Assembly (NCBI GenBank): GCA_963808815.1
Contig: CAWEGI010000004.1
Span: 1-64,000, forward strand
DNA: 64,000 nt
Direction of reading: 5' to 3'
From: DATBLE01 sp963808815
GTDB taxonomy: Bacteria; Actinomycetota; Thermoleophilia; Gaiellales; Gaiellaceae
This document shows, in pieces, positions 25,597 through 36,006 of this stretch. The notes beneath the pieces are model-generated. The model saw nothing but the letters and a program-made list of their open reading frames with translations. It was not told the origin of the DNA and did not search any database. A program made the position numbers and the translations under genes. The first letter of the stretch is position 1, and each line of letters begins with the position of its first letter.

Positions 25597-25791
25597 CTAT
25601 GCCGCCACTGCGTCCTCCCTGTCAGCGCGGCGGCGAGAGATCGCCTCGGCGCAGTCGTTGCAGACGCTGCCGTGGAGCCGTGGTAGCTCGGAGTCGTACG
25701 ACTTGATGTCTCTGACCACGTGCTCGGCGTCGAGCCACTCCGAGCCGCGCCGCACACGCAGGCAAATGGAACAGGCGATGAGGTCGATCAT
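25597..25791 (-). CDS. Small double-CxxC (zinc-ribbon-like) protein
   Basis: 64 aa beginning MIDLIACSICLRVRRGSEW and ending near GSVCNDCAEAISRRRADRE. The CSIC and CNDC pairs, 40 residues apart, suggest a structural zinc site. Start ATG 25791 has AAAGGAG about 15 bases upstream. First gene of a likely three-gene operon. A different double-CxxC mini-protein lies at 56234. Role unknown; such small zinc proteins often bind RNA polymerase or other proteins. Confidence 0.6.
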   Translation of the reverse strand: MIDLIACSICLRVRRGSEWLDAEHVVRDIKSYDSELPRLHGSVCNDCAEAISRRRADREDAVAA

Positions 25792-25998
25792 CTGATCGTC
25801 GGCACTCCTTTCATGCCGGCCGCTCGTGGCCGGGCAGGCGAGAGCCGACACTCTCGCCGTGCTGACCGGGCGCAGGCATCGCGGCCAGCGCCCTCCGGCC
25901 GCTGCTGTTCCCCGCAGTCGTCGAATTGTGGATTTCCGCTAGAGCGGTTGGGCGGTGCCCGCCAAGACTTGCGGCTCAGTGCGGGCGAAGGTGCGCAG

Positions 25999-26223
25999 AT
26001 GCCGCTCGAGCACCTCGATGGGTTGCGACGCATCGCCGAAGGGTTCCCGCCTCCCGAGCCCTCCGCGGTCCGGCGGTTTGTCGAGGCGGTGCGGGCGCTG
26101 TCGGACGACCCTCGGCCGGAGAACGTCGAGCGGTACCTGCTCGCGAGCTATGCGCTGGAAGGGCCCCCGCTCGAAAAGAACTCCGCGCCGCGGTCGCGCG
26201 GCCTGACGAAAGGACGGATATGA
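25999..26223 (+). CDS. Small protein translationally coupled to ohr
   Basis: 74 aa, starting MPLEHLDGLRRIAEGFPPPE and continuing RRFVEAVRALSDDPRPENVERYLLASYAL, predicted to be all helical with no recognised family. Its TGA overlaps the ATG of the Ohr gene (ATGA), which supports translation. The frame is open upstream, so the true start could be earlier. A regulator or partner of Ohr is possible, but it is not an OhrR-type MarR protein. Confidence 0.5.
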   Translation: MPLEHLDGLRRIAEGFPPPEPSAVRRFVEAVRALSDDPRPENVERYLLASYALEGPPLEKNSAPRSRGLTKGRI

Positions 26224-26681
26224 ACGACGGGCTCCAGATCCTCTACACCGCCGAGGCGACCGCTCTCGGTGGCCGTGAGGGGCGTGCGCGGACGAGCGAC
26301 GGCCGTGTGGATGTCGCGCTCGATGTTCCCCGTGAGATGGGCGGCTCGGGCGGGCCGGGGACGAATCCCGAGCAGCTGTTCGCCACCGGCTACGCGGCCT
26401 GTTTCCAGAGCGCCCTGCTTCGGATCGCGGCGGGGCGCAAGCTCGACCTGAGCGACTCGCGGATCACGGCACGCGTAGGGATCGGGGTCTTGAAGAGTGG
26501 CGGCTTTGGTCTTGCAGCTGCTCTCGACCTCGACGCAGCGCAGCTCACTCCCGAGCAGGGCCTCGATCTGATGAGTCGCGCACACCAGGATTGCCCATAC
26601 TCGAGGGCGACACGCGGCAACATCGAGGTCACGCTCACCGTCGGCGGAGTGTCCGCCGACGACACTCGCGCGGCGGCGTAA
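26220..26681 (+). CDS. ohr: Organic hydroperoxide resistance protein (Ohr/OsmC family)
   Basis: 153 aa. ILYTAEATALGGREG opens the Ohr fold; GTNPEQLFATGYAACFQSALL holds the first catalytic cysteine and SRAHQDCPYSRATRGNIEV the second, so both redox cysteines are present. Ohr is a cytosolic thiol peroxidase that reduces organic and fatty-acid hydroperoxides, usually recycled by lipoyl proteins. ATG at 26220 overlaps the small upstream gene. Confidence 0.9.
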   Translation: MNDGLQILYTAEATALGGREGRARTSDGRVDVALDVPREMGGSGGPGTNPEQLFATGYAACFQSALLRIAAGRKLDLSDSRITARVGIGVLKSGGFGLAAALDLDAAQLTPEQGLDLMSRAHQDCPYSRATRGNIEVTLTVGGVSADDTRAAA

Positions 26682-26698
26682 CGCTTTGCGTTAGCGCC
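26675..26698. terminator. Hairpin at the end of ohr
   Basis: GGCGTAACGC (26675-26684) pairs with GCGTTAGCGCC (26688-26698) with one bulged base and a TTT loop. It overlaps the Ohr stop and faces a convergent remnant, fitting a bidirectional terminator. Confidence 0.55.
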
Positions 26699-26889
26699 GG
26701 GCGGCCTGGTCGACCAGCGGCAGCTCCACGCGCAACGACGTGCCCGCACCCGGCGGGCTGCTCAGGCGCATCGTCCCTCCGATCGCCTCGACGCGGTCCC
26801 TCAGGCCGAGTAGTCCCGAGCCCTCGTACGGATCCGCGCCACCACGCCCTTCGTCGCGAACCTCCACACGAAGGTGGCGGGATGTTGCC
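26691..26889 (-). pseudogene. Histidine kinase ATPase domain, C-terminal remnant
   Basis: The minus strand ends a NarL/DesK-type histidine kinase: LRVEVRDEGRGG (N/D box), then GSGLLGLRDRVEAIGGTM and SPPGAGTSLRVELPL. Only about 60 residues remain; similarity starts at about 26885. That break coincides with one arm of a 10-bp inverted repeat (GGATGTTGCC at 26880-26889 and its complement at 26921-26930), which may mark the deletion point. Confidence 0.6.
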
Positions 26890-26984
26890 TTCCCGGCGGT
26901 GACGACACCACCGCTCCAATGGCAACATCCGACGCAATCTGTCGGCTGCACAATGGCAAATCACGGGTATCAGCGTCAGTGCAG

Positions 26985-27175
26985 CTAGCTGTCGTTTCCC
27001 ATTAGGGACGCGTTCACGTCGGCGGTGAACTGGCTGTGGTGTTGGAAGAGGAAGCCGTGGGCCGAGTCAGGGTAGATCGTGATTCGTGCGTTCCGGAGTA
27101 GCCCCGCCAGCAGGTGGGTGTAGCGGGGCAGGAGGTCGACTGGATGCACCCAGTCGGGCACTCTTGAGGATCTTG
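26985..27175 (-). pseudogene. Alpha/beta hydrolase, C-terminal remnant
   Basis: LLPRYTHLLAGLLRNARITIYPDSAHGFLFQHH is the final part of an alpha/beta hydrolase, with the catalytic histidine in SAHGF. About 60 residues remain before a stop at 26985; upstream the similarity is lost and no other part of the gene is in place. Between 26931 and 27317 nothing else is recognisable. Confidence 0.55.
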
Positions 27176-27317
27176 TCGGAGAGCTCGACCATCGCCTTGG
27201 GCTGTCCACCGGCTGCCGCCGACTAGCCCTCACGCTGAGCTGGAGCAGCGCTGGGCGGCCCCGAGCGGACGGCCACTCTCCCCGCGGCGTCTTGCTCCGG
27301 GGATAGCCTCAAACAGG

Positions 27318-27551
27318 ATGCTGCGCCCCGTCGGTAGCCCAGCGCTGCGGCTGATCGTCGCTCCGGCGTCCGTGGCGGCCTTTGCCGCGCTCGGGCTCCA
27401 ACGTGTGAGCACGCTCCCCGCTCTCGGCGTCGGCTGGCTCGTGTTTGTGCTCTGCGTGTTGGCGATCGGCGCCTGGGGAAAGTTCCAGCTCGCACGGACA
27501 CGGCACCGGCTCCAAACGCGCACCCGCCGGCGATCGAGGAGAACACGATGA
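27318..27551 (+). CDS. Small membrane protein coupled to corA
   Basis: 77 aa with two hydrophobic stretches (RLIVAPASVAAFAALG and VGWLVFVLCVLAIGAWG) and a very basic tail (TRTRRRSRRTR). No family recognised. Its stop overlaps the CorA start codon (ATGA at 27548), so it is translated with CorA and may be an accessory membrane subunit. Confidence 0.55.
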   Translation: MLRPVGSPALRLIVAPASVAAFAALGLQRVSTLPALGVGWLVFVLCVLAIGAWGKFQLARTRHRLQTRTRRRSRRTR

Positions 27552-28600
27552 CCGACCCTCAGCGATCTGCCGGTGGTGCAGGAACCACCCCGACGGAGCT
27601 ATCGGACGAGCCGGCCCCAAACGAAAAGCGCACTCCGCCGAACACGTGCATCGTCATCCACGACCGCGGCAGCGAGGAGCTGCACCTCGACCGCGAGAAC
27701 GTCGAAAGGCTCCTTGCCAGCGACTCCTTCTTCTGGCTCGATATCGACCAGCCCGACGCGGACGACTACAAGATCCTCAGCGACGTCTTCAAGTTCCACC
27801 CGCTCGCCGTCGAGGACTCCGAGAAGTTCGGGCAACGCGCCAAGATCGACGACTACGACGATTACGTCTTCCTCGTCGTCTACGGCGCAGTCCCCGACGA
27901 CGACAGGCTCGTCGAAGTGCACTGCTTCTACTCCGAGAAGTTCCTGGTCACCGTCCACCGCGACGAGGCGCCCGCCTTCACCGAGGTACGGCAGCGTTAC
28001 GTGAAGCGCGAGGGGCCGATCGAGGACCCGGGCAAGCTCCTCTATCGGATCATCGACGGACTCGTCGACAGCTTCTTCCCCATCCTCGCCGACTTCGACG
28101 ATCGAATCGACGAGCTCGAAAACCAGACTTTTCTTCACGCCGGCGACGAACAGCTCCAGGAGATCTTCAGGATGAAGCGGCTTCTGGTCGGCATGCGCAA
28201 GGCGATCACGCCAGAGCGGGACATGTTCGCGGGCTTGATGGGCGGCGTTGCCGACCTGCCGGGAATGAGCGACGAGGACGAGCGCTACTTCCGCGACATC
28301 TACGACCACCTGATCCGGATCAGCGACCTGATCGACACCTACCGCGACCTGCTCACCAGCTCGATGGATGTCTACCTGTCGACCGTCTCCAACCGGCTCA
28401 ACACGGTGATGAAGCAGCTCACGATCATGGCGACCGTGTTCCTGCCGCTCACCTTCATCACCGGCTTCTTTGGCCAGAACTTCGGCTGGATGGTTGGCCA
28501 CATCAGGAGCGGGCCGACCTTCTTGGCCCTGGGAATCGGACTCGAGATCGTCACCGTCGCGGCGCTCTTCACGTTGTTCAAGAGGCGCGGTTGGTTCTAG
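27548..28600 (+). CDS. corA: CorA-family divalent cation transporter
   Basis: 350 aa. A long cytoplasmic domain (LDIDQPDADDYKILSDVFKFHPLAVED, then the long helix with NRLNTVMKQLTIMATVFLP) is followed by two C-terminal membrane segments. The loop signature reads FFGQNFGWM: GQN in place of the Mg2+-selective GMN, so the ion selectivity could differ (Zn/Ni-type or simply a clade variant). It is coupled to a small membrane protein upstream. Confidence 0.9.
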   Translation: MTDPQRSAGGAGTTPTELSDEPAPNEKRTPPNTCIVIHDRGSEELHLDRENVERLLASDSFFWLDIDQPDADDYKILSDVFKFHPLAVEDSEKFGQRAKIDDYDDYVFLVVYGAVPDDDRLVEVHCFYSEKFLVTVHRDEAPAFTEVRQRYVKREGPIEDPGKLLYRIIDGLVDSFFPILADFDDRIDELENQTFLHAGDEQLQEIFRMKRLLVGMRKAITPERDMFAGLMGGVADLPGMSDEDERYFRDIYDHLIRISDLIDTYRDLLTSSMDVYLSTVSNRLNTVMKQLTIMATVFLPLTFITGFFGQNFGWMVGHIRSGPTFLALGIGLEIVTVAALFTLFKRRGWF

Positions 28601-28601
28601 T

Positions 28602-28617
28602 CTCGGTTCGAACCCGA
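28602..28617. terminator. Short hairpin between convergent corA and ppk
   Basis: CTCGGTT and AACCCGAG pair around CG (one bulged C) directly after the CorA stop, in the gap before the convergent ppk stop. Weak terminator candidate. Confidence 0.35.
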
Positions 28618-28693
28618 GCGTTGATCACGGTCAGCGCCATCAACTAGGTATCACTCGGTTCGCCCTGACGACGATACGAAGCCGACTGCCGAA

Positions 28694-30895
28694 TCAGAGA
28701 CTGTGCCGGGCGAGGGCGAGTTGCATCATCGTGGCGTGCGTTCCGGCCGCGCCGGGGCTCGTGTCGCTTTCGGGCATGAGCTGACGGTAACTGCCGTCCG
28801 CCTGGAGTTCCCAGGCGTTCCTTTGGTCTGCAAGGGAGACCTGGAGGGCTTCCCAGAGGCGAGCACGAAGCTTGCGGTCGTAGATGGGCACAGCAGCTTC
28901 GACCCGCTCTGAAAGGTTGCGGTGCATCCAGTCGCCTGAGCCGATCAGGAACTCACCGTCCAACGGGTCTTCGGATCCGGCTCTGAAGTGGAAGATGCGG
29001 GAGTGCTCCAGAAAGCGTCCGACAATCGATCGAACCCGAATGTTCTCTGTCCAATCGTGCACGCCTGGAGCGAGGCAGCAGAGTCCGCGAACGATCAGTT
29101 CCACCGGCACGCCTGCGCGTGACGCTTTCGCCAGGAGCAAACAGATCTCGGGGTCTTCGAGCTGGTTCATCTTGCAGGTGATCGACGCGGGACGGCCGTC
29201 GAGGTGGTTGTCGATTTCCCCTTCGATCAGATCAGCGAAGGCGGTACGCATGTACATCGGCGCCACCAGCAGGCTCTCGAAGCCCGGAGTGCGCGAACGA
29301 CCGGTCAAGAAGTGGAACAAGGTGACGACATCGCTCGTGATCACCGGATCGGCCGTCAGCAGTCCGACGTCCTCGTAAAGCCTCGCGGTTCGCGTGTGGT
29401 AGTTGCCGGTCGCGATGTGCGCGTAGCTGCGCACGCCGTTGTCTTCCTTGCGTACGACAAGGGCGATCTTGCTATGAGTCTTCAGGCCCGTGACGCCGAA
29501 CACGACATGGGTGCCGACTTTCTCGAGCTCGCGTGACCAGTGCAGGTTCCTTTCCTCGTCGAAGCGAGCGTTGAGCTCGATCACGCACGCCACCTGCTTG
29601 CCGCCTTCTGCAGCTCTGATCAGGGACTGTACGAACGGCGTGTCGTCGCCGACCCGGTAGACGGTCATCTTGATCGAGACCGTCTGCGGGTCGTCGGCTG
29701 CCTCGCGGATGAACCGTTCCACTCCGGCGTAGAAGCTGTCGTAGGGCTGGTGGAGGAGGATGTCGCCGGCGCGGATCGCCGAGAAGATGTCGCCGTCTGC
29801 GGCCTCGAGTCCCGTCGGGGGGAGTGGTGTCCAGGGCGGATCCCGTAAGGGCTCGACTTGTAGCCCTGCGATTTCGAAAAGTGTCGTGTAGTCGAGCAGC
29901 GCGGGCATCTCGTAGACGTCGTCGTCTGTGAGCGCGAAGCGCTGCATGAGCTCCGAGACCATTGCCGGTTCGGCGTTCGGCTGTATCTCGAGGCGCACGA
30001 CCGGTTCGAAGCGGCGTTGGCGGAGTTCCTCCTCGACGAGGGCTCGCTTGCTTTCCCCGGCGTCTTCTTCGACTTCGACTTCAGCGTCTCGGCTGACTCT
30101 GAAGAGGCTGGCACTGGTGGTTACCATCCCGGGGAAGAGACGGTCGGCGTTGGCGGCAATGGCTTGGTCGAGCCCGACGAAGACGCGGGAGGGGGGCTCG
30201 ACTCCCGCTCGCACCCGCAGCCACTGCGGTAGCTCTCGCGGCACCTTCACGCGAACGAGAACCGACTCCCCGCTCACTGGATCCTCGAGACGAAAGGCCC
30301 ACGACGTCGACAGGTTCGAGACGAACGGGAAAGGATGCGCCGCATCGAGACTGAGCGGCGTCAAGACGGGCGAGATCTCACGGTCGAACAGCATCGATAC
30401 TTCCTCGCACTGGGCTTCGCTGAGTTCGCCCCAATCGACGAGTTGGATGCCGTGTTCTGCCAGCTGCGGCTTGATCACGTCGCTGTAGCAGGCAGCCTGC
30501 TCCGCCAGCATCGAGGCGATTACCTCTCGGTTGCGCGTGAGCGAGTCCCGACGGTCCTGTGCGGCAAGGCTTGAATCGCCTGATTGGGGTCGGATCAGTG
30601 CTATCCGCTTCATGAAGAACTCGTCCAGGTTCGAAGAGAAGATGGCCAGGAACTTGACCCGTTCGAGCAGTCGATTCCTCCCGTCGAGAGCCTCGTTCAA
30701 GACCCGACGGTTGAACTCGAGCCAGCTCAGATCGCGATCGAGCCACGCATGCCGCGTCAACTCGTCGACGCTCAGGTCAGGGACCTGAGCACCATCGCTG
30801 GTCTCGACCGGCGGACTCGCGCTCACAGCAAGCCAGGGTAGCCACCGCAACTTGACCGTGCCACCGGTGGACGAGCTGCGCCCACGCACGGGCAT
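28694..30895 (-). CDS. ppk1: Polyphosphate kinase 1
   Basis: 733 aa from ATG 30895; a GTG at 30826 (VSASPPVETSDG) is also a good start, since conserved sequence begins with WLDRDLSWLEFNRRVLNEA. The family order is complete: N domain, head domain, then C1/C2 domains with the phosphohistidine in TGLKTHSKIALVVR and the second histidine in VGRFLEHSRIFHF. Makes and uses polyphosphate chains from ATP in the cytosol. No neighbouring Ppx gene; it stands alone, convergent with corA. Confidence 0.92.
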   Translation of the reverse strand: MPVRGRSSSTGGTVKLRWLPWLAVSASPPVETSDGAQVPDLSVDELTRHAWLDRDLSWLEFNRRVLNEALDGRNRLLERVKFLAIFSSNLDEFFMKRIALIRPQSGDSSLAAQDRRDSLTRNREVIASMLAEQAACYSDVIKPQLAEHGIQLVDWGELSEAQCEEVSMLFDREISPVLTPLSLDAAHPFPFVSNLSTSWAFRLEDPVSGESVLVRVKVPRELPQWLRVRAGVEPPSRVFVGLDQAIAANADRLFPGMVTTSASLFRVSRDAEVEVEEDAGESKRALVEEELRQRRFEPVVRLEIQPNAEPAMVSELMQRFALTDDDVYEMPALLDYTTLFEIAGLQVEPLRDPPWTPLPPTGLEAADGDIFSAIRAGDILLHQPYDSFYAGVERFIREAADDPQTVSIKMTVYRVGDDTPFVQSLIRAAEGGKQVACVIELNARFDEERNLHWSRELEKVGTHVVFGVTGLKTHSKIALVVRKEDNGVRSYAHIATGNYHTRTARLYEDVGLLTADPVITSDVVTLFHFLTGRSRTPGFESLLVAPMYMRTAFADLIEGEIDNHLDGRPASITCKMNQLEDPEICLLLAKASRAGVPVELIVRGLCCLAPGVHDWTENIRVRSIVGRFLEHSRIFHFRAGSEDPLDGEFLIGSGDWMHRNLSERVEAAVPIYDRKLRARLWEALQVSLADQRNAWELQADGSYRQLMPESDTSPGAAGTHATMMQLALARHSL

Positions 30896-31516
30896 GGGCA
30901 CGACGGGCCGGGTCTCAGTGGGGTGTCTGGGTGTCCTGGTCCGCATGGAGTGCGTCGCGGCGCCGGTCGGTAAGAGGCGACGACGGCGCGGATCAGGGTC
31001 AGGCCGGCGAGCGGCCCGCGAAACTGTTGCACTGCCCCGCCCGTGTCCAGGTAGCGAGAAGTGGGACACGACGAGATCGATGTTCGTCGACCCAGAATGG
31101 AGTACACCGAGCCGGTGGCGCTTTCGTCCACCGTCTCCACAAGCTTTCCGCCTGGCCTTGCGGCTTCCGCGTACGACCCGCAGAGACGACTTCGACCTAA
31201 TCGCGCTCCGTGCTCGGTGCAGTGCCAACGTAAGAGATAGGCGGCGGTCTGACAAGAGGGTTGGACAGCGGGAAGTCCGCAAAGAGCGAGAAGTTCCCGA
31301 CGGGACTCCCCGATGGTCCACTCCAGCGCGGCCTCGCCCGGCTGGGTCAGTGTGTCCAGTCGGGGTACACTGTGCCTCTACGGTGCCTTAGCCAATGGCA
31401 TCGTGGATCCCGGGGACACAAATTCCGTCTCCGGTGTGATCCGCCCCACAAGCAGTCGGCGACCGCGAAATAGTCGGCGGTGTCTGCCGCCGCCGGAATC
31501 CGAGATCGGAGCGCTG
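30896..31516. other. 621-base gap between divergent ppk1 and desaturase
   Basis: No reading frame with protein character on either strand. It should contain the promoters for the divergent ppk1 and fatty-acid desaturase genes. I found no strong palindrome. Confidence 0.4.
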
Positions 31517-32401
31517 ATGAATCGCACGCATAAGGTGATCAACCTGGTCGGTATCGCGTTGCCCGTCGCTGGTCTCGCGGCCGCTGTCGCCCTGCTCTGG
31601 AATCACGGTGTCGGGTTGACGGCGCTCGCGATCCTCGCCACGGGGTACGTCCTCACGGGGCTGGGGGTCACCGTCGGCTACCACAGGCTCTTCACCCACC
31701 GCGCGTTCGAGACCTTTCCGGCCGTCCGCTACCTGCTCGCTGTGCTCGGGCAGATGGGCGTCGAGGGCGACGTCGTGACCTGGGTGGCCGACCATCGCAA
31801 GCACCACCAGTTCTCTGACCGCAGCGGCGATCCGCACAGCCCGCACGCCGACTTCGGCGACGGCGCACTCGAAGCCATGAGGGGGCTGTGGCACGCACAC
31901 ACCGGCTGGATCTTTTCGGGCGCCGGCCGCGCCGACCGAACCCGTTACGCAAAGGATCTCGTCGGTGACCGCGGCCTCCGGGTGATCGCACGACTCTTCC
32001 TCCCCACCGTAGTGGTCTCGCTCGCCCTCCCCGCCTTCGTCGGCTGGGCGCTGATCGGCGGCTGGTACGGATTCGTGAGCGGCCTCGTCTGGGGTGGCGC
32101 GGTCCGCATCTTCCTCCTCCACCACGTGACCTGGTCGATCAACTCGATCTGCCACTTCTGGGGCCGTCGCCGCTACGACTCGCGTGATGAGTCGAGGAAC
32201 GTCTGGTGGCTCTCCTGGCTCTCCTTCGGCGAGTCCTGGCACAACAACCACCACGCGTTCCCGACCTCGGCGTTCCACGGACTGCGACGCTTCGAGATCG
32301 ATCCGGGCGGGTGGCTGATCTGGACGCTCGAAAAATGCGGCCTCGCCTGGAGGGTCGTCAGGATCCCACCACAACGACAAGCGGCGAAGCTGACCGCCTG
32401 A
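31517..32401 (+). CDS. Acyl-lipid/acyl-CoA delta-9-type fatty acid desaturase
   Basis: 294 aa integral membrane di-iron enzyme. The three histidine boxes are clear: GYHRLFTHRAF, DHRKHHQFSD and SWHNNHHAFP, with four membrane segments between them and the WSINSICHFWG segment typical of acyl-CoA delta-9 desaturases. ATG 31517 fits the hydrophobic start. It introduces double bonds into fatty acids and would lower membrane melting temperature. Confidence 0.9.
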   Translation: MNRTHKVINLVGIALPVAGLAAAVALLWNHGVGLTALAILATGYVLTGLGVTVGYHRLFTHRAFETFPAVRYLLAVLGQMGVEGDVVTWVADHRKHHQFSDRSGDPHSPHADFGDGALEAMRGLWHAHTGWIFSGAGRADRTRYAKDLVGDRGLRVIARLFLPTVVVSLALPAFVGWALIGGWYGFVSGLVWGGAVRIFLLHHVTWSINSICHFWGRRRYDSRDESRNVWWLSWLSFGESWHNNHHAFPTSAFHGLRRFEIDPGGWLIWTLEKCGLAWRVVRIPPQRQAAKLTA

Positions 32402-32488
32402 GCAGAGTGCGCCCGGCGGGGCCTTTCCCGACCCTTCTCCGCGCGGGACTCCGATGCGTTCAGGGGGTGGGAGCGTCGAGACGGTACG

Positions 32489-32695
32489 GTGTTGCACATC
32501 AAGTACACGGTCTTCACGTACTCGGGTGACGAGATCACGCCGGGTGGCGCGGCTCATGAGTTCGACAGTCCAGTCGAATCGGAACAGAAGGTCGCGTACG
32601 AGGATGCCGTGTGGATCGTGGATCACGTGGACGAAGAGGCCGATCCCCCTGCTGTCTGGTTGCGTCCAGTAAGCGAAGGCGACTTGCCGGTCTAA
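32489..32695 (+). CDS. Small acidic hypothetical protein
   Basis: 68 aa, rich in Asp and Glu, with a strand-like start (LHIKYTVFTYSGDEITP) and VWIVDHVDEEADPP. Start would be GTG 32489. No family recognised. It follows the desaturase by 87 bases on the same strand and may share its transcript. Confidence 0.45.
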   Translation: MLHIKYTVFTYSGDEITPGGAAHEFDSPVESEQKVAYEDAVWIVDHVDEEADPPAVWLRPVSEGDLPV

Positions 32696-32739
32696 CCCAC
32701 GGGCGGGGAAGATCAGGCCGTCCTGCTTGACGCGCGCTT

Positions 32740-33006
32740 GACGCGCGATGGCGGGGGCGATCCGCAGGCGCGCTGCGCCTCTACCGACGGCAGAACGGCG
32801 GGGACTGGCGGCAGCTGAGCGGTGGGCTGCCGGAGCCGCTGCGGGCGATGCCCTACGCGCTCCTTGCCGCCGAAGACCGCTTGTTTGCCGGTCTTGCCGA
32901 CGGCCAGCTCTGGGAGAGCCGTGACCGCGGCGATACCTGGACTCGGTGCAGGCTGCGAGGGGACCGAATCGGCACTGTGCTCGCGCTCGCTGAGGCGAGC
33001 GGCTGA
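32740..33006 (+). pseudogene. BNR/sialidase-like propeller repeat protein, C-terminal remnant
   Basis: The plus strand reads ALRLYRRQNGGDWRQLSGGL, then PYALLAAEDRLFAGLADGQLW and ESRDRGDTWTRC, two BNR-type Asp-box blades, ending at the TGA at 33006. At least 250 N-terminal residues are missing. Just upstream, GCTTGACGCGC occurs twice in tandem (about 32728-32749), which may mark the break. Confidence 0.55.
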
Positions 33007-33026
33007 GGTTCCGCCGCGGGCGGGGT

Positions 33027-33325
33027 TTACCCCCCCGGCGCGGGCGCAGCGTCCGAGTGCGCGGAGCAGTGGCTCGAACCGCCGACCGAGGGGGGTGAGA
33101 CGGTACTCGACTGCGGGCGGCCTGGTGTCGAGCACTCGCCGCTCGAGCAGGCCTGCGTTGACGAGTTCTGTGAGGCGCACGGTGAGGGTTGCGGGCGGGA
33201 CGCGACCGACGGCGTCGCGGAACTCGTTGAACCGCTCGGCCCCTTCGACCGAGGCGTAGAGGATCGACAGCGTCCAGCGTCGCTCGAGGAGGTCCGCGGT
33301 GCGGCGGACCTCCTCGGGGATCGGT

Positions 33326-33345
<20 letters not shown>
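33027..33345 (-). CDS. HxlR-family transcriptional regulator (probable one-base error at 3' end)
   Basis: About 105 aa. TADLLERRWTLSILYAS, then FNEFRDAVGRVPPATLTVRL and LVNAGLLERRVLDTRPPAVEYRLT form the HxlR winged helix. GTG 33345 overlaps the end of lon. A run of seven G (33016-33032 region) puts the TAA at 33027 out of frame by one; with six G the protein would end ALGRCARAGG, the normal HxlR length. As written, the frame runs on to 32713 across an opposite-strand remnant. It is probably cotranscribed with lon and may bind the palindrome at 35657. Confidence 0.75.
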
Positions 33346-35630
<2,285 letters not shown>

Positions 35631-35656
35631 GCTCCTGGGTCGATGATGTTTTCATA

Positions 35657-35679
35657 GTAGCTACAACCTTTGTAGTTAC
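35657..35679. promoter_or_regulatory. Palindromic operator upstream of lon
   Basis: GTAGCTACAA (35657-35666) and TTGTAGTTAC (35670-35679) form a 10-bp inverted repeat with one mismatch around CCT, 27 bases before the Lon start. The ACTACAA...TTGTAGT form is what HxlR-type dimers bind, and an hxlR gene lies at the end of the same operon. Confidence 0.6.
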
Positions 35680-36006
35680 GGCGGCTCGCTCACCTCCTTT
35701 TCGAGGGGAGGCGAGACTCCCGCAGGGGGCCTGCTGCTGCCGCCACCGACGGATGCAGCGGCGCCGGCAACCGGGCGGCCTCCCCATCGCCGCATCGACG
35801 ACGATGAACCGTGCTCCTCGGAGTGCTCTACCTCGCGATGCTGGTCACGCTCCGGGCTGATGCCGATCCGCAGGGGCCACTAGGTGATGTTCAGCGGCAT
35901 CTTCATCCCGGTCTTCTGCCTCATCGGGGCGATCATGCCCGAAGCGGGGTGACCCGCTCCTCGAAAATGCCCGTCGGCGTCTTGCGCGCACAAATCGCCC
36001 AGCAGT
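35680..36006. other. 327-base gap with short hydrophobic reading frames
   Basis: Two short hydrophobic plus-strand stretches appear, LLGVLYLAMLVTL (from 35811) and FSGIFIPVFCLIGAIMPEAG (about 35888-35951). They may be remains of one small frame-broken membrane protein. Otherwise nothing is recognisable. Confidence 0.3.

Noticed and set aside
30896..31321. N-terminal extension of polyphosphate kinase
   Set aside because: The extra 140 residues have no similarity or start signal; conserved sequence starts near 30800.
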